From: Methylobacterium sp. Leaf108
GTDB taxonomy: Bacteria > Pseudomonadota > Alphaproteobacteria > Rhizobiales > Beijerinckiaceae
Direction of reading: 5' to 3'
Length of the DNA: 64,000 nucleotides
Assembly: GCF_001423265.1 (NCBI RefSeq)
Contig: NZ_LMND01000001.1
Coordinates: 188,128-252,127 of the forward strand
Shown: piece by piece, positions 26,090-35,388 of the stretch
How the letters are laid out: the number at the start of each line of letters is the position of its first letter
Numbering within the stretch: position 1 is the stretch's first letter
Made by a program: the position numbers and the translations under genes
The notes under the pieces: model-generated
What the model was told of the DNA's origin: nothing
What the model saw: only the letters and a program-made list of their open reading frames with translations
Databases searched by the model: none

Positions 26090-26122
26090 GGGCGAATGGC
26101 GAATGGCGAATGGCGAATGGAT
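26090..26122 (+). repeat. Left 33-base inverted repeat with four GGCGAAT copies
   Basis: Four exact tandem copies of GGCGAAT (26091-26118) flanked by G and GGAT. The reverse complement of the block occurs at 26524-26556 with one mismatch. The block starts one base after the nuoC stop codon. Confidence 0.92.
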
Positions 26123-26515
26123 GGCGACAGGCCCATCAGCTCGTATCGCGACCTCGACGTCTGGCAGGATGCCATGACGCTCGCCGAGTCGTGCTACGGG
26201 TTCACGAAACCATTTCCGCGTGAGGAGATGTTTGGCCTGTCGTCGCAGATCCGCCGCGCGGCGACCTCCATCGCGGCCAACATCGCGGAAGGTCATGGGC
26301 GCGAAAGCACCGTGTCGTTCGTTCATTTCCTGCGCATTTCACAGGGCTCGTTGAAAGAGCTTGAAACGCATCTGCTCCTGAGCGGGCGCGTCGGCCTCGC
26401 CGAACACGATCATGTCGGCGTCATCCTGAAGCGCTGCGAGTCCGTAGGACGTCAGCTGCGGGCCTTGATCAGGTCTCTGCAACGACGCGTCGAGATCGAG
26501 AAGGGATCGCGCTGA
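26096..26515 (+). CDS. Four-helix-bundle protein (23S rRNA intervening-sequence/S23 family) inserted in the nuo operon
   Basis: Up to 139 residues from ATG 26096; ATG 26117 ([16 protein letters not shown]) is the likelier start since the first seven codons are made of the GGCGAAT repeat itself. It has all the family hallmarks: [55 protein letters not shown] and [19 protein letters not shown]. Relatives occur inside 23S rRNA intervening sequences, beside diversity-generating retroelements and as stand-alone insertions; function is unknown. It splits nuoC from nuoD and is flanked by 33-base inverted repeats. Base composition is less G+C-rich than nuo. Confidence 0.9.
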   Translation: MANGEWRMDGDRPISSYRDLDVWQDAMTLAESCYGFTKPFPREEMFGLSSQIRRAATSIAANIAEGHGRESTVSFVHFLRISQGSLKELETHLLLSGRVGLAEHDHVGVILKRCESVGRQLRALIRSLQRRVEIEKGSR

Positions 26516-26523
26516 TGCCGGCA

Positions 26524-26556
26524 ATCCATTCGCCATTCGCCACTCGCCATTCGCCC
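26524..26556 (-). repeat. Right 33-base inverted repeat of the four-helix-bundle element
   Basis: ATCC followed by ATTCGCC, ATTCGCC, ACTCGCC, ATTCGCC and C. It is the reverse complement of 26090-26122 except for one base in the third heptamer. It lies eight bases after the stop codon of the inserted gene and 23 bases before nuoD. Confidence 0.92.
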
Positions 26557-26579
26557 TCCGGCGCAGCCGGAGACGCCCG

Positions 26580-27770
26580 ATGACCGAGCACAACATCCGC
26601 AACTTCGCGATCAACTTCGGGCCGCAGCATCCGGCGGCGCACGGTGTGCTGCGCCTCGTGCTCGAACTCGACGGCGAGATCGTCGAGCGGGTCGATCCGC
26701 ACATCGGCCTGCTCCATCGCGGCACCGAGAAGCTGATCGAGTACAAGACCTACCTGCAGGCGACGCCGTATTTCGACCGGCTCGACTACGTCTCGCCGAT
26801 GAACCAGGAGCATGCCTTCTGCCTCGGCATCGAGAAGCTGCTCGGGCTCGAAGTTCCTCGCCGCGCCCAGCTCATCCGGGTGCTGTTCTGCGAGATCGGC
26901 CGCATCCTCTCGCACCTCCTCAACGTCACCACGCAGGCGATGGACGTCGGCGCCCTCACGCCTCCGCTCTGGGGTTTCGAGGAGCGCGAGAAGCTGATGA
27001 TCTTCTACGAGCGCGCGTCCGGTGCCCGCCTCCACGCCAACTACTTCCGGCCCGGCGGCGTCCACCAGGACCTGCCGCCCGCGTTGATCGACGACATCGA
27101 GGCGTTCATCGACCCGTTCCTGCAGGTGGTCGACGACCTCGACAACCTCGTCATGGGCAACCGCATCTTCAAGCAGCGCAACGTCGACATCGGCATCGTC
27201 ACGGTGGACGAGGCCATGGCCTGGGGGTTCTCGGGCGTGATGGTGCGCGGCTCGGGCATCCCGTGGGACCTGCGCAAGTCGCAGCCCTACGAGTGCTACG
27301 AGGAGATGGAATTCGACATCCCCGTGGGAAAGAACGGCGACACCTACGATCGCCAGGTCATCCGCATGGAGGAGATGCGGGAATCCGCCAAGATCATGCG
27401 GCAGTGCTGCGCCAAGCTGCGCGAGCCCGCCGGTCAGGGTCCGATCGCGGCCACCGACGGCAAGGTCGCGCCGCCGCCGCGCCGCGAGATGAAGCGCTCG
27501 ATGGAAGCGCTGATCCACCACTTCAAGCTCTACACCGAAGGGTTCCACGTGCCCACCGGCGAGGTCTACGCCGCGGTCGAGGCCCCAAAGGGCGAGTTCG
27601 GCGTCTATCTGGTGTCGGACGGCACCAACAAGCCGTACCGCTGCAAGATCCGCGCTCCGGGCTTCGCCCACCTCCAGGCGATGGATTGGATGTGCCGCGG
27701 GCACATGCTGGCCGACGTGTCCTGCGTGCTCGGCACGCTGGACATCGTGTTCGGCGAAGTGGACCGGTGA
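26580..27770 (+). CDS. nuoD: NADH-quinone oxidoreductase subunit D
   Basis: A 396-residue 49-kDa-type subunit. [21 protein letters not shown] near the start holds the quinone-pocket histidines, and [15 protein letters not shown] and [19 protein letters not shown] follow; the end reads [28 protein letters not shown]. Together with NuoB it forms the quinone site. It is preceded by a small CCGGCGCAGCCGG hairpin and GGAGA. The inserted four-helix-bundle gene separates it from nuoC, yet its own ribosome site is intact. Confidence 0.97.
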   Translation: MTEHNIRNFAINFGPQHPAAHGVLRLVLELDGEIVERVDPHIGLLHRGTEKLIEYKTYLQATPYFDRLDYVSPMNQEHAFCLGIEKLLGLEVPRRAQLIRVLFCEIGRILSHLLNVTTQAMDVGALTPPLWGFEEREKLMIFYERASGARLHANYFRPGGVHQDLPPALIDDIEAFIDPFLQVVDDLDNLVMGNRIFKQRNVDIGIVTVDEAMAWGFSGVMVRGSGIPWDLRKSQPYECYEEMEFDIPVGKNGDTYDRQVIRMEEMRESAKIMRQCCAKLREPAGQGPIAATDGKVAPPPRREMKRSMEALIHHFKLYTEGFHVPTGEVYAAVEAPKGEFGVYLVSDGTNKPYRCKIRAPGFAHLQAMDWMCRGHMLADVSCVLGTLDIVFGEVDR

Positions 27771-27789
27771 GGATCAAGGTTCAGGACTG

Positions 27790-29079
27790 ATGGCCAACCG
27801 TCGACTCGCTCCCGCTGCCGAGCAGCCCGCCTCGTTCGCGTTCTCGCCCGAGAACGCCGAATGGGCCAAGGGCCAAATCGAGAAGTACCCCGAGGGCCGG
27901 CAGGCCTCGGCGGTGATCCCGCTTCTGTGGAAGGCGCAGGAGCAGAACGGCGGCTGGCTGCCGCAGAAGGCCATCGAGGCGGTGGCCGACGAGCTCGGCA
28001 TGCCGCACATCCGCGTGCTCGAAGTGGCGACCTTCTACACGATGTTCGCGCTGGAGCCGGTCGGCCGGTTCTGGATCCAGCTCTGCGGTACGGTGCCGTG
28101 CGATTCCTGCGGCGCGCGCGAGTTGAAGGACTACCTCCAGGGTCGCCTCGGCCCCCCCGGCCACGTCAGCGCCGACGGCAACTTCTCCTGGCTCGAGGTC
28201 GAGTGCCTGGGTGCCTGCTGCAACGCGCCGATGGCCCAGATCAACCAGGATTACTACGAGGATCTCACGCCCCAATCCCTCGGCGTGCTGATGGACGACC
28301 TCGCGGCGGGGCGTCCGGTCAAGGTCGGCTCGCAGGTCGGGCGGGTCTCGTCCGAGCCGGCGGCCGGGGCGGCCACGCTCACCGATGCGAGCCTGTTCGA
28401 CGGGTCGCGGGTCGGCGCCTGGCGCAAGCGGTTCGAGGACCAGGCCGCCGACGAGACCGATGCCAAGGGCAAGGACGAGGCGGCCTCCTCCGAGCGGCGC
28501 GCGGCCGTCGATCCCAAGCCCGCGCGGCCCGATGCCGGGCGCGCGGTCGGCACCAATGCCATCGATGCGCCGGCCCAACGTGCCGCCGCCGGACAGACCC
28601 CGGTGCCGGCGAGCACCCATACGGAGTCGTCCGGCGTCGTCGCATCGGGCGAGGCGTCGGGCGGCGAGGCGGGAACGCAATCGTCGCTGCCGCGCGGCGA
28701 GCCGCCGCCCCAGCCCGTGGCCTCGGGTGCCAGCGACGGCGAGGTCGCGGCGGAAGCCGAGGAAGCCCGCGTCGCGAAAGCCATCGCGGGCCTGCCCAAG
28801 GACGCCAGCCCGGAACAGAGGGCAGACGCCGTGGGCAGACGGCCGCCGGGCCTCGACGCCGCACGGGGCGGCCGGGCCGATGAGCTGACCCGGATCAAGG
28901 GGATCGGACCGGGCAACGCGGCGCGTCTTCACGCGCTCGGGATCCACCATTTCGACCAGATCGCCGCCTGGACCCGCGACGAGGTCGCCTGGGTCGGCAC
29001 CTATCTCGCGTTCCCGGGCCGCATCGACCGCGAGGGCTGGGTGGCGCAGGCTGCGGCCCTCGCAGCATCCGACAAGTGA
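27790..29079 (+). CDS. nuoE: NADH-quinone oxidoreductase subunit E fused to a helix-hairpin-helix tail
   Basis: Residues 1-190 are a normal NuoE with the [2Fe-2S] cysteines in LCGTVPCDSCGARELKD and CLGACCNAPMAQIN. Residues 190-365 are a long Ala/Pro/Glu low-complexity linker, and residues 365-429 form a helix-hairpin-helix-like module (LTRIKGIGPGNAARLHALGIHHFDQIAAW) as in DUF4332-type domains. The whole is 429 residues against about 165-220 usual. Long NuoE tails occur in several Hyphomicrobiales; their role is unknown. The tail is in frame with good codon use, so it is not a sequencing artefact. Confidence 0.95.
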   Translation: MANRRLAPAAEQPASFAFSPENAEWAKGQIEKYPEGRQASAVIPLLWKAQEQNGGWLPQKAIEAVADELGMPHIRVLEVATFYTMFALEPVGRFWIQLCGTVPCDSCGARELKDYLQGRLGPPGHVSADGNFSWLEVECLGACCNAPMAQINQDYYEDLTPQSLGVLMDDLAAGRPVKVGSQVGRVSSEPAAGAATLTDASLFDGSRVGAWRKRFEDQAADETDAKGKDEAASSERRAAVDPKPARPDAGRAVGTNAIDAPAQRAAAGQTPVPASTHTESSGVVASGEASGGEAGTQSSLPRGEPPPQPVASGASDGEVAAEAEEARVAKAIAGLPKDASPEQRADAVGRRPPGLDAARGGRADELTRIKGIGPGNAARLHALGIHHFDQIAAWTRDEVAWVGTYLAFPGRIDREGWVAQAAALAASDK

Positions 29080-29088
29080 GGCGCTGAC

Positions 29089-30390
29089 ATGCTCTCCGAT
29101 CAGGATCGCATCTTCACCAATCTCTACGGCCTGCATTCGCCGGGCCTGGACGAGGCCAAAAAGCGCGGCGCCTGGGACGGGACCAAGTTCCTGCTCGAGA
29201 TGGGCCGGGACTGGGTGATCGACGAGATGAAGGCGTCCGGCCTGCGCGGACGCGGTGGCGCCGGCTTCCCCACCGGCCTCAAGTGGTCGTTCATGCCCAA
29301 GAAGTCGGATGGCCGTCCGCACTACCTCGTGGTCAACGCCGACGAATCCGAGCCCGGCACCTGCAAGGACCGGGAGATCATGCGGCACGATCCGCATCTG
29401 CTGATCGAGGGCTGCCTGCTCGCCTCGTTCGCGATGGCGGCGCACGCCTGCTACATCTACATCCGCGGCGAATACGTCGCCGAGAAGCACGCCCTGCAAA
29501 AGGCCGTCGACGAGGCCTATGCGGCCAAACTCGTCGGCCAGGACAACGTCCACGGCTATCCGTTCGACATCTACGTCCACCACGGCGCCGGCGCCTACAT
29601 CTGCGGTGAGGAGACGGCGCTGCTGGAGTCCCTCGAGGGCAAGAAGGGGATGCCGCGCCTCAAGCCGCCCTTCCCCGCCAACATGGGCCTCTACGGCTGC
29701 CCCACCACCGTGAACAACGTCGAGTCGATCGCCGTGGCCGGCACCATCCTGCGCCGCGGCGGCGCGTGGTTCGCGGGCTTGGGAGGCAAGAACAACACCG
29801 GCACCAAGCTGTTCTGCGTCTCGGGCCACGTCAACACGCCCTGCAACGTCGAGGAAGAGCTCGGCATCACCTTCCGCGAGCTCGTCGACAAGCATTGCGG
29901 CGGCATGCGCGGCGGCTGGGACAACCTCCTGTGCTCGATCCCCGGCGGCTCCTCGGTGCCGCTGGTGCCGGCCGAGCAGATCATCGACGCCAAGATGGAC
30001 TTCGACACCCTGCGAAACCTCGGTTCGGGCCTCGGCACCGCCGCCGTCATCGTCCTCGACAGGTCCACCGACATCGTCGCGGCGATCACGCGCATCTCGT
30101 ACTTCTACAAGCACGAGTCATGCGGCCAGTGCACGCCCTGCCGCGAGGGCACCGGCTGGATGTGGCGGGTCATGAAGCGCATGACGGAAGGGCGTGCCCA
30201 ACGCCGTGAGATCGACATGCTCCTCGATGTCACCAAGCAGATCGAGGGTCACACCATCTGCGCGCTCGGCGACGCGGCAGCTTGGCCGATCCAGGGGCTG
30301 ATCCGGCACTTCCGGCCGGAGATCGAGCGCCGTATCGACCGCTACAGCGCCAACCCGCATTCCGATCCGGTGCCGATGGCGGCGGAGTGA
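29089..30390 (+). CDS. nuoF: NADH-quinone oxidoreductase subunit F (NADH- and FMN-binding)
   Basis: A 433-residue subunit. The NADH/FMN loop is [19 protein letters not shown], followed by [35 protein letters not shown] and the N3 [4Fe-4S] motif [12 protein letters not shown] with a later Cys in HTICALGD. It takes electrons from NADH into the peripheral arm. It begins nine bases after nuoE. Confidence 0.98.
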   Translation: MLSDQDRIFTNLYGLHSPGLDEAKKRGAWDGTKFLLEMGRDWVIDEMKASGLRGRGGAGFPTGLKWSFMPKKSDGRPHYLVVNADESEPGTCKDREIMRHDPHLLIEGCLLASFAMAAHACYIYIRGEYVAEKHALQKAVDEAYAAKLVGQDNVHGYPFDIYVHHGAGAYICGEETALLESLEGKKGMPRLKPPFPANMGLYGCPTTVNNVESIAVAGTILRRGGAWFAGLGGKNNTGTKLFCVSGHVNTPCNVEEELGITFRELVDKHCGGMRGGWDNLLCSIPGGSSVPLVPAEQIIDAKMDFDTLRNLGSGLGTAAVIVLDRSTDIVAAITRISYFYKHESCGQCTPCREGTGWMWRVMKRMTEGRAQRREIDMLLDVTKQIEGHTICALGDAAAWPIQGLIRHFRPEIERRIDRYSANPHSDPVPMAAE

Positions 30391-30434
30391 TCCGCAGCCC
30401 GCACCACCCGTAGTTTCGAGACCGAGACGCACGC

Positions 30435-32516
30435 ATGACCAAGCTCATCGTCGACGGCACCGAAGTCGATGTTCCGGCCGACTACACCCTTCTGCAGGCC
30501 TGCGAGATCGCGGGCGCGGAAATCCCGCGCTTCTGCTTCCACGAGCGGCTGTCGATCGCCGGCAACTGCCGCATGTGCCTCGTCGAGCTGAAAGGTGCCC
30601 CGAAGCCGGTGGCGTCGTGCGCCTATGCGGTGAAGGACTGCCGGCCCGGCCCCAACGGCGAGCCGCCGGAGGTGCTGACGCGCTCGGGCGCCACGAAGAA
30701 GGCCCGCGAGGGGGTGATGGAGTTCCTCCTCATCAACCACCCCCTCGACTGCCCGGTCTGCGACCAGGGCGGCCATTGCGACCTGCAGGACCAGGCGATG
30801 GCCTACGGAGTCGATTCGACCCGCTACGGCGAGAACAAGCGCGCCGTCGAGGAGAAATACATCGGGCCTCTGGTGCGCACGGCCATGAACCGCTGCATCC
30901 ATTGCACCCGCTGCGTCCGCTTCCTGGCGGAGGTCGCGGGGGTGCCGGACCTCGGCGCGATCGGGCGCGGCGAGGACATGGAGATCACGAGCTATCTCGA
31001 ATCGGCCATGGGCTCGGAATTGCAGGGCAACGTCGCCGACCTCTGTCCGGTCGGGGCGCTGGTCCACAAGCCGCAGAGCTATCAGGTCCGCCCCTGGGAA
31101 TTGTCCAAGACCGAATCCGTCGACGTGATGGACGCGGTCGGCTGCGCGATCCGGGTCGATGCGAGGGGCCGCGAGGTCATGCAGATCGAGCCGCGGGTCA
31201 ACGAGGACATCAACGAGGAGTGGATCTCCGACAAGACCCGCCATGCCGTCGACGGCCTGCGGACCCAGCGCCTCGACCGGCCGTACCTGCGCGAGAACGG
31301 GCGCCTGCGCCCCGCCACCTGGGCGGAGGCCTTCGGGGCGATCGCCGCCCGGATGAAGGGCGTCGACCCGACGCGCGTCGGCGCCATCGTCGGCGACCTC
31401 GCCGGCGTCGAGGAGATCTATGCGCTGAAGGGCCTGATGACCTCGCTCGGCGTCGCCAACCTCGATTGCCGGCAGGCCGGCGAGGCGGTCGATCCGGCCT
31501 GGGGCCGGGCGTCCTACACCCTCGGGACGACCATTCCGGGCATCGAGGAGGCCGACGCGATCCTGCTCGTCGGCACCAACCCGCGGCTCGAGGCATCCCT
31601 CCTCAACGTGCGCATCCGCAAGCGCTGGCGCATGGGGCCGCTGGCGGTGGGCGTCATCGGCGAGGCCGCCGATCTCACCTATCCCCATACCTATCTCGGT
31701 GCCGGCCCCGAGACCCTGGCCGAGATCGCGGGCGGCAAGCACAGCTTCTTCGAGATCCTGAAGGGGGCCAGCCGTCCACTCGTCATCGTCGGCATGGGCG
31801 CGCTGGCCCGGCCGGACGGCGCTGCGATCCTCGCCGCCGCCGCGGCGCTGGCCAAGGATATCGGCGCGGTGAGTGCCGAATGGAACGGTTTCGGCGTACT
31901 CCAGACGGCCGCCGCCCGCGTCGGCGCCCTCGATCTCGGCTTCGTGCCGGGCGAGGGTGGTCTGACCGTCGCGCGCATGGTGCAGGCGAACGCCCTCGAC
32001 GTGCTGTTCAACCTCGGCGCCGACGAGGTCGCGGTCGAGCCGGGCGCCTTCGTCGTCTACCAGGGCACCCACGGCGATCGCGGCGCCACCCGCGCCGACG
32101 TGATCCTGCCGGGCGCCGCCTACACCGAGAAGAGCGCCACCTTCGTCAACCTCGAGGGCCGGGTGCAGACGACCAACCGCGCCGGCTTCCCGCCGGGCGA
32201 CGCGCGCGAGGATTGGGCGATCCTGCGTGCGCTCTCGGACGTGCTCGGCAAACGGCTCGCCTTCGATTCGCTGACGGCCCTGCGCCGGGCGCTCTACGCC
32301 GATCATCCGCATCTGGCGGGTGTCGATGCGGTCGCGCCGTGCGACGCGGTCGCCACCGTCGACCGGCTCGCGGGCCTCGGCGGCGAGCCGGAGCGCACGC
32401 CGTTCGTGTCGCCGATCGACGACTTCTACCTCACCAACGCCATCGCCCGCGCCTCGCGCGTGCTTGCCGAATGCTCCAAGCTCGCCCGCGGGCGCGCCCT
32501 CGAAGCCGCGGAATAA
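30435..32516 (+). CDS. nuoG: NADH-quinone oxidoreductase subunit G
   Basis: A 693-residue iron-sulfur subunit. The N-terminal ferredoxin-like domain has IPRFCFHERLSIAGNCRMCLVE; DCPVCDQGGHCDLQDQ and RCIHCTRCVRF carry the next clusters, and NVADLCPVGAL closes the set. The C-terminal two thirds is the molybdopterin-oxidoreductase-like fold without cofactor. Length and order are normal for alphaproteobacteria. It lies 44 bases after nuoF. Confidence 0.97.
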   Translation: MTKLIVDGTEVDVPADYTLLQACEIAGAEIPRFCFHERLSIAGNCRMCLVELKGAPKPVASCAYAVKDCRPGPNGEPPEVLTRSGATKKAREGVMEFLLINHPLDCPVCDQGGHCDLQDQAMAYGVDSTRYGENKRAVEEKYIGPLVRTAMNRCIHCTRCVRFLAEVAGVPDLGAIGRGEDMEITSYLESAMGSELQGNVADLCPVGALVHKPQSYQVRPWELSKTESVDVMDAVGCAIRVDARGREVMQIEPRVNEDINEEWISDKTRHAVDGLRTQRLDRPYLRENGRLRPATWAEAFGAIAARMKGVDPTRVGAIVGDLAGVEEIYALKGLMTSLGVANLDCRQAGEAVDPAWGRASYTLGTTIPGIEEADAILLVGTNPRLEASLLNVRIRKRWRMGPLAVGVIGEAADLTYPHTYLGAGPETLAEIAGGKHSFFEILKGASRPLVIVGMGALARPDGAAILAAAAALAKDIGAVSAEWNGFGVLQTAAARVGALDLGFVPGEGGLTVARMVQANALDVLFNLGADEVAVEPGAFVVYQGTHGDRGATRADVILPGAAYTEKSATFVNLEGRVQTTNRAGFPPGDAREDWAILRALSDVLGKRLAFDSLTALRRALYADHPHLAGVDAVAPCDAVATVDRLAGLGGEPERTPFVSPIDDFYLTNAIARASRVLAECSKLARGRALEAAE

Positions 32517-32528
32517 GGGCCCGACCCG

Positions 32529-33557
32529 ATGACCTGGGAAATCCTCGGCAGCGTGTTGCTGATGGTGCTCAAGAGCTTCGTCCTGCTCTCGGCACTGCTC
32601 GTCTTCATCGCCTATGCGCTGCTCGCCGACCGCAAGATCTGGGCGGCGGTGCAGCTGCGGCGGGGGCCCAACGTGGTCGGGCCGTGGGGGCTGTTCCAGT
32701 CCTTCGCCGACCTGCTCAAGTTCGTCCTGAAGGAGCCGGTGATCCCGGCGGGTGCCAACAAGGCGCTGTTCCTGCTGGCCCCCCTGGTGTTCGCGACCCT
32801 GGCGCTGGCGGCCTGGGCGGTAATTCCCCTCGCCGAGGGCTGGGCCATCGCCGACCTGAACGTCGGCATCACCTACATCTTCGCGATCTCGTCGCTGATG
32901 GTCTACGGCGTCATCATGGGCGGCTGGGCATCGAACTCGAAATACGCCTTCCTCGGGGCGCTCCGCTCCACCGCGCAGATGATCTCCTACGAGGTCTCGC
33001 TCGGCTTCGTCATCATCTGCGTGCTGCTGTGCGCGGGCTCCCTCAACCTCTCGCGCATCGTGATGGCGCAGGACACCTCGCTGGGCATCTTCGGCTGGTA
33101 CTGGCTGTGGCTGTTCCCGATGTTCATCGTGTTCTTCATCTCGGCGCTCGCCGAGACCAACCGCCCTCCCTTCGACCTGCCGGAGGCCGAATCGGAGTTG
33201 GTGGCCGGATACATGGTCGAATACTCCTCGACGCCCTACCTGCTGTTCATGCTCGGCGAATACGTGGCGATCATGACCATGTGCGCGCTCGGCACCGTGC
33301 TCTTCCTCGGCGGCTGGCTGTCGCCGATCCCGTTCGCGCCCTTCACCTGGGTGCCGGGGCTGATCTGGTTCGCGCTCAAGGCCAGCTTCCTGTTCTTCAT
33401 GATCGCCATGGTGAAGGCCATGGTGCCGCGCTACCGCTACGATCAGCTCATGCGGCTGGGCTGGAAGGTGTTCCTGCCGATCTCGCTCGTCTCCGTCGTG
33501 GTCGTCGCCTTCGTCCTCAAGCTCACCGGCCTCGCGCCGGTCGCCGTTCCGCTCTAA
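32529..33557 (+). CDS. nuoH: NADH-quinone oxidoreductase subunit H
   Basis: A 342-residue membrane subunit with about eight helices. [26 protein letters not shown] near the N-terminus and [26 protein letters not shown] in the middle are the charged quinone-channel loops of the family; the end has [17 protein letters not shown]. It couples the quinone site to the membrane arm. It starts 12 bases after nuoG. Confidence 0.97.
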   Translation: MTWEILGSVLLMVLKSFVLLSALLVFIAYALLADRKIWAAVQLRRGPNVVGPWGLFQSFADLLKFVLKEPVIPAGANKALFLLAPLVFATLALAAWAVIPLAEGWAIADLNVGITYIFAISSLMVYGVIMGGWASNSKYAFLGALRSTAQMISYEVSLGFVIICVLLCAGSLNLSRIVMAQDTSLGIFGWYWLWLFPMFIVFFISALAETNRPPFDLPEAESELVAGYMVEYSSTPYLLFMLGEYVAIMTMCALGTVLFLGGWLSPIPFAPFTWVPGLIWFALKASFLFFMIAMVKAMVPRYRYDQLMRLGWKVFLPISLVSVVVVAFVLKLTGLAPVAVPL

Positions 33558-33633
33558 CTCCCTGTTCCTTCGCGCTTTCCGGCGGAAGACGGCCGGCCTG
33601 TCTCCACGAGAGCGCTTCAACGGAGATCGCGCC

Positions 33634-34122
33634 ATGCAGCTCGATCAGGTCGCCAAGGGTCTGCTCCTCAAGGAGTTCGCGTCGGGGTTCGTCCTCGCCA
33701 TGAAATACTTCTTCAAGCCCAAGGCCACGATCAACTATCCCTTCGAGATGGGCCACAGGGGGCCGCGCTTTCGCGGCGAGCATGCCCTGCGGCGCTACCC
33801 CAACGGCGAGGAGCGCTGCATCGCCTGCAAGCTGTGCGAGGCGATCTGTCCGGCCCAGGCCATCACCATCGAAGCGGGACCGCGCCGGAACGACGGCACC
33901 CGTCGCACCACCCGCTACGACATCGACATGGTCAAATGCATCTATTGCGGCATGTGCCAGGAGGCTTGCCCGGTGGACGCCATCGTCGAAGGCCCGAACC
34001 TGGAGTTTTCCGTGGAGACGCGCGAGGAGCTCCTCTACGACAAGGACAAGCTCCTCCTGAACGGCGACCGTTGGGAGCGCGAGATCGCGCGCAACCTCGC
34101 GGTGGACGCGCCCTACCGCTGA
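33634..34122 (+). CDS. nuoI: NADH-quinone oxidoreductase subunit I
   Basis: A 162-residue subunit with two [4Fe-4S] clusters (N6a/N6b): [18 protein letters not shown] and [18 protein letters not shown]. An N-terminal amphipathic region ([19 protein letters not shown]) contacts the membrane arm. GGAGA precedes the ATG. The spacer to nuoJ is unusually long, 209 bases, and holds a hairpin, a possible relic of the GGCGAAT repeat and a candidate promoter. Confidence 0.97.
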   Translation: MQLDQVAKGLLLKEFASGFVLAMKYFFKPKATINYPFEMGHRGPRFRGEHALRRYPNGEERCIACKLCEAICPAQAITIEAGPRRNDGTRRTTRYDIDMVKCIYCGMCQEACPVDAIVEGPNLEFSVETREELLYDKDKLLLNGDRWEREIARNLAVDAPYR

Positions 34123-34128
34123 CACGGG

Positions 34129-34216
34129 ACAAATGGCGAGTGGCACGGTGGGAAGTTGGCCCTCTCTCCGCGAGGGCCATCCTGCCAAGCCTCTATTCGC
34201 TATTCGCCCTCGCGAA
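34129..34216. repeat. Degenerate GGCGAAT-type inverted repeat between nuoI and nuoJ
   Basis: AAATGGCGAGTGGCAC begins at 34131 and CTATTCGCTATTCGCCC lies at 34192-34208, the same heptamers in opposite orientation as at the nuoC-nuoD element, but with no gene between. A perfect seven-base hairpin GGCCCTC/GAGGGCC (34158-34164, 34172-34178) sits in the middle. It looks like a decayed or emptied copy. Confidence 0.55.
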
Positions 34217-34227
34217 GCGGGAACCGG

Positions 34228-34256
34228 TTGTGCCTCCCCGCAGCGGGTTCTATAGA
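34228..34256 (+). promoter_or_regulatory. Candidate internal promoter upstream of nuoJ
   Basis: TTGTGC (34228-34233) and TATAGA (34251-34256) are separated by 17 bases, a reasonable sigma-70-like pair in an otherwise G+C-rich spacer, about 75 bases before the nuoJ start. Pattern match only. Confidence 0.3.
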
Positions 34257-34331
34257 CGGCCGGCTTGCACGGGCCACGCTTGAGTTTCGGAAGAAGGGGT
34301 CGTCCTCGGGGCGACTGATCTCGACAATCGC

Positions 34332-34952
34332 ATGAGCGCAGCCGCAGCCTTCTTCTACCTCTTCGCCGGCCTCGCGATCGCGTCGGGCTTCATGGTGATC
34401 GCCTCCCGCAATCCCGTGGCCTCGGTGCTGTTCCTGATCCTGGCCTTCGTGAACGCCGCCGGCTTGTTCGTCCTGATGGGCGCCGAGTTCCTGGCGATGA
34501 TCCTGGTCGTGGTCTACGTCGGCGCCGTCGCGGTGCTGTTCCTCTTCGTCGTGATGATGCTCGACGTCGATTTCGCCGAGCTCCGGCAGGGCTTCCAGCA
34601 CTACCTGCCGGTGGGGGCGCTCGTGGGCGTGATCTTCCTCATCGAGCTGGTGCTCGTGGTCGGGTCCTGGACGATCGACCCGGGCCTGGTCCAGGCGCCC
34701 CTGAGCAACGTCGCCAGAGCGGAGGCGGTCACGAACACGCAGGCCCTCGGGCGGGTGCTCTATACCGACTACGTCTTCTTCTTCCAGCTCGCGGGGCTGG
34801 TGCTGCTGGTGGCGATGATCGGGGCCATCGTGCTCACCCTGCGTGACCGCCCCGGCGTCAAGCGCCAGAACATCGCCGTGCAGAACGCGCGCACGCAGGG
34901 AATGGCGGTGGAGACGGTGAAGGTGCCCTCGCGCCAGGGCGTCGAGGTTTGA
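34332..34952 (+). CDS. nuoJ: NADH-quinone oxidoreductase subunit J
   Basis: A 206-residue five-helix membrane subunit. The first helix ([72 protein letters not shown] region) contains the conserved Glu in MGAEFLAM and the [18 protein letters not shown] pi-bulge helix. The C-terminal 40 residues are a hydrophilic tail. It is the first membrane-arm gene after the long nuoI-nuoJ spacer. Confidence 0.96.
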   Translation: MSAAAAFFYLFAGLAIASGFMVIASRNPVASVLFLILAFVNAAGLFVLMGAEFLAMILVVVYVGAVAVLFLFVVMMLDVDFAELRQGFQHYLPVGALVGVIFLIELVLVVGSWTIDPGLVQAPLSNVARAEAVTNTQALGRVLYTDYVFFFQLAGLVLLVAMIGAIVLTLRDRPGVKRQNIAVQNARTQGMAVETVKVPSRQGVEV

Positions 34953-35010
34953 GGTTCGCCGCTCCTCCTGCGAGGAAGCCACGAGAACGCAAAAGGGTCG
35001 AGGGACGCCG

Positions 35011-35316
35011 ATGATCGGTCTGAGCCACTACCTCACGGTCGCCGCGATCCTGTTCACGCTCGGCGTGCTCGGCATCTTCATCAACCGCAAGAACGTCATC
35101 GTCATCCTGATGTCGGTCGAGCTGATCCTGCTCGCCGTCAACATCAACCTCGTCGCCTTCTCGACCCACCTCAACGACATCGTCGGCCAGGTCTTCGCCC
35201 TGTTCGTGCTGACGGTGGCGGCGGCGGAGGCGGCGATCGGGCTCGCGATCCTGGTGGTGTTCTTCCGCAACCGCGGCTCGATCGCGGTGGAAGACGTGAG
35301 CATGATGAAGGGTTGA
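35011..35316 (+). CDS. nuoK: NADH-quinone oxidoreductase subunit K
   Basis: A 101-residue, three-helix MrpC-like subunit, the normal length. The channel Glu residues are in [16 protein letters not shown] and [23 protein letters not shown]. It follows nuoJ by 58 bases. A GGGGCGC/GCGCCCC hairpin (35351-35368) lies in the spacer to nuoL. Confidence 0.97.
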   Translation: MIGLSHYLTVAAILFTLGVLGIFINRKNVIVILMSVELILLAVNINLVAFSTHLNDIVGQVFALFVLTVAAAEAAIGLAILVVFFRNRGSIAVEDVSMMKG

Positions 35317-35388
35317 TCCGCCCTGATCCCCAACCGAACACGACGTGGTAGGGGCGCAGGCGCGCCCCGCGAGGCCGGACCGAGATAG

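Noticed and set aside
26090..26556. Insertion sequence at the nuoC-nuoD junction
   Set aside because: Inverted repeats are present but there is no transposase and no visible target duplication, so it is described as a non-autonomous cassette rather than an IS.
30342..33635. A 1097-codon open frame on the minus strand opposite nuoG/nuoH/nuoI
   Set aside because: It lies wholly antisense to four clear complex I genes, is Arg/Gly/Asp/Gln-biased as expected from G+C-rich third positions, and has no domain.
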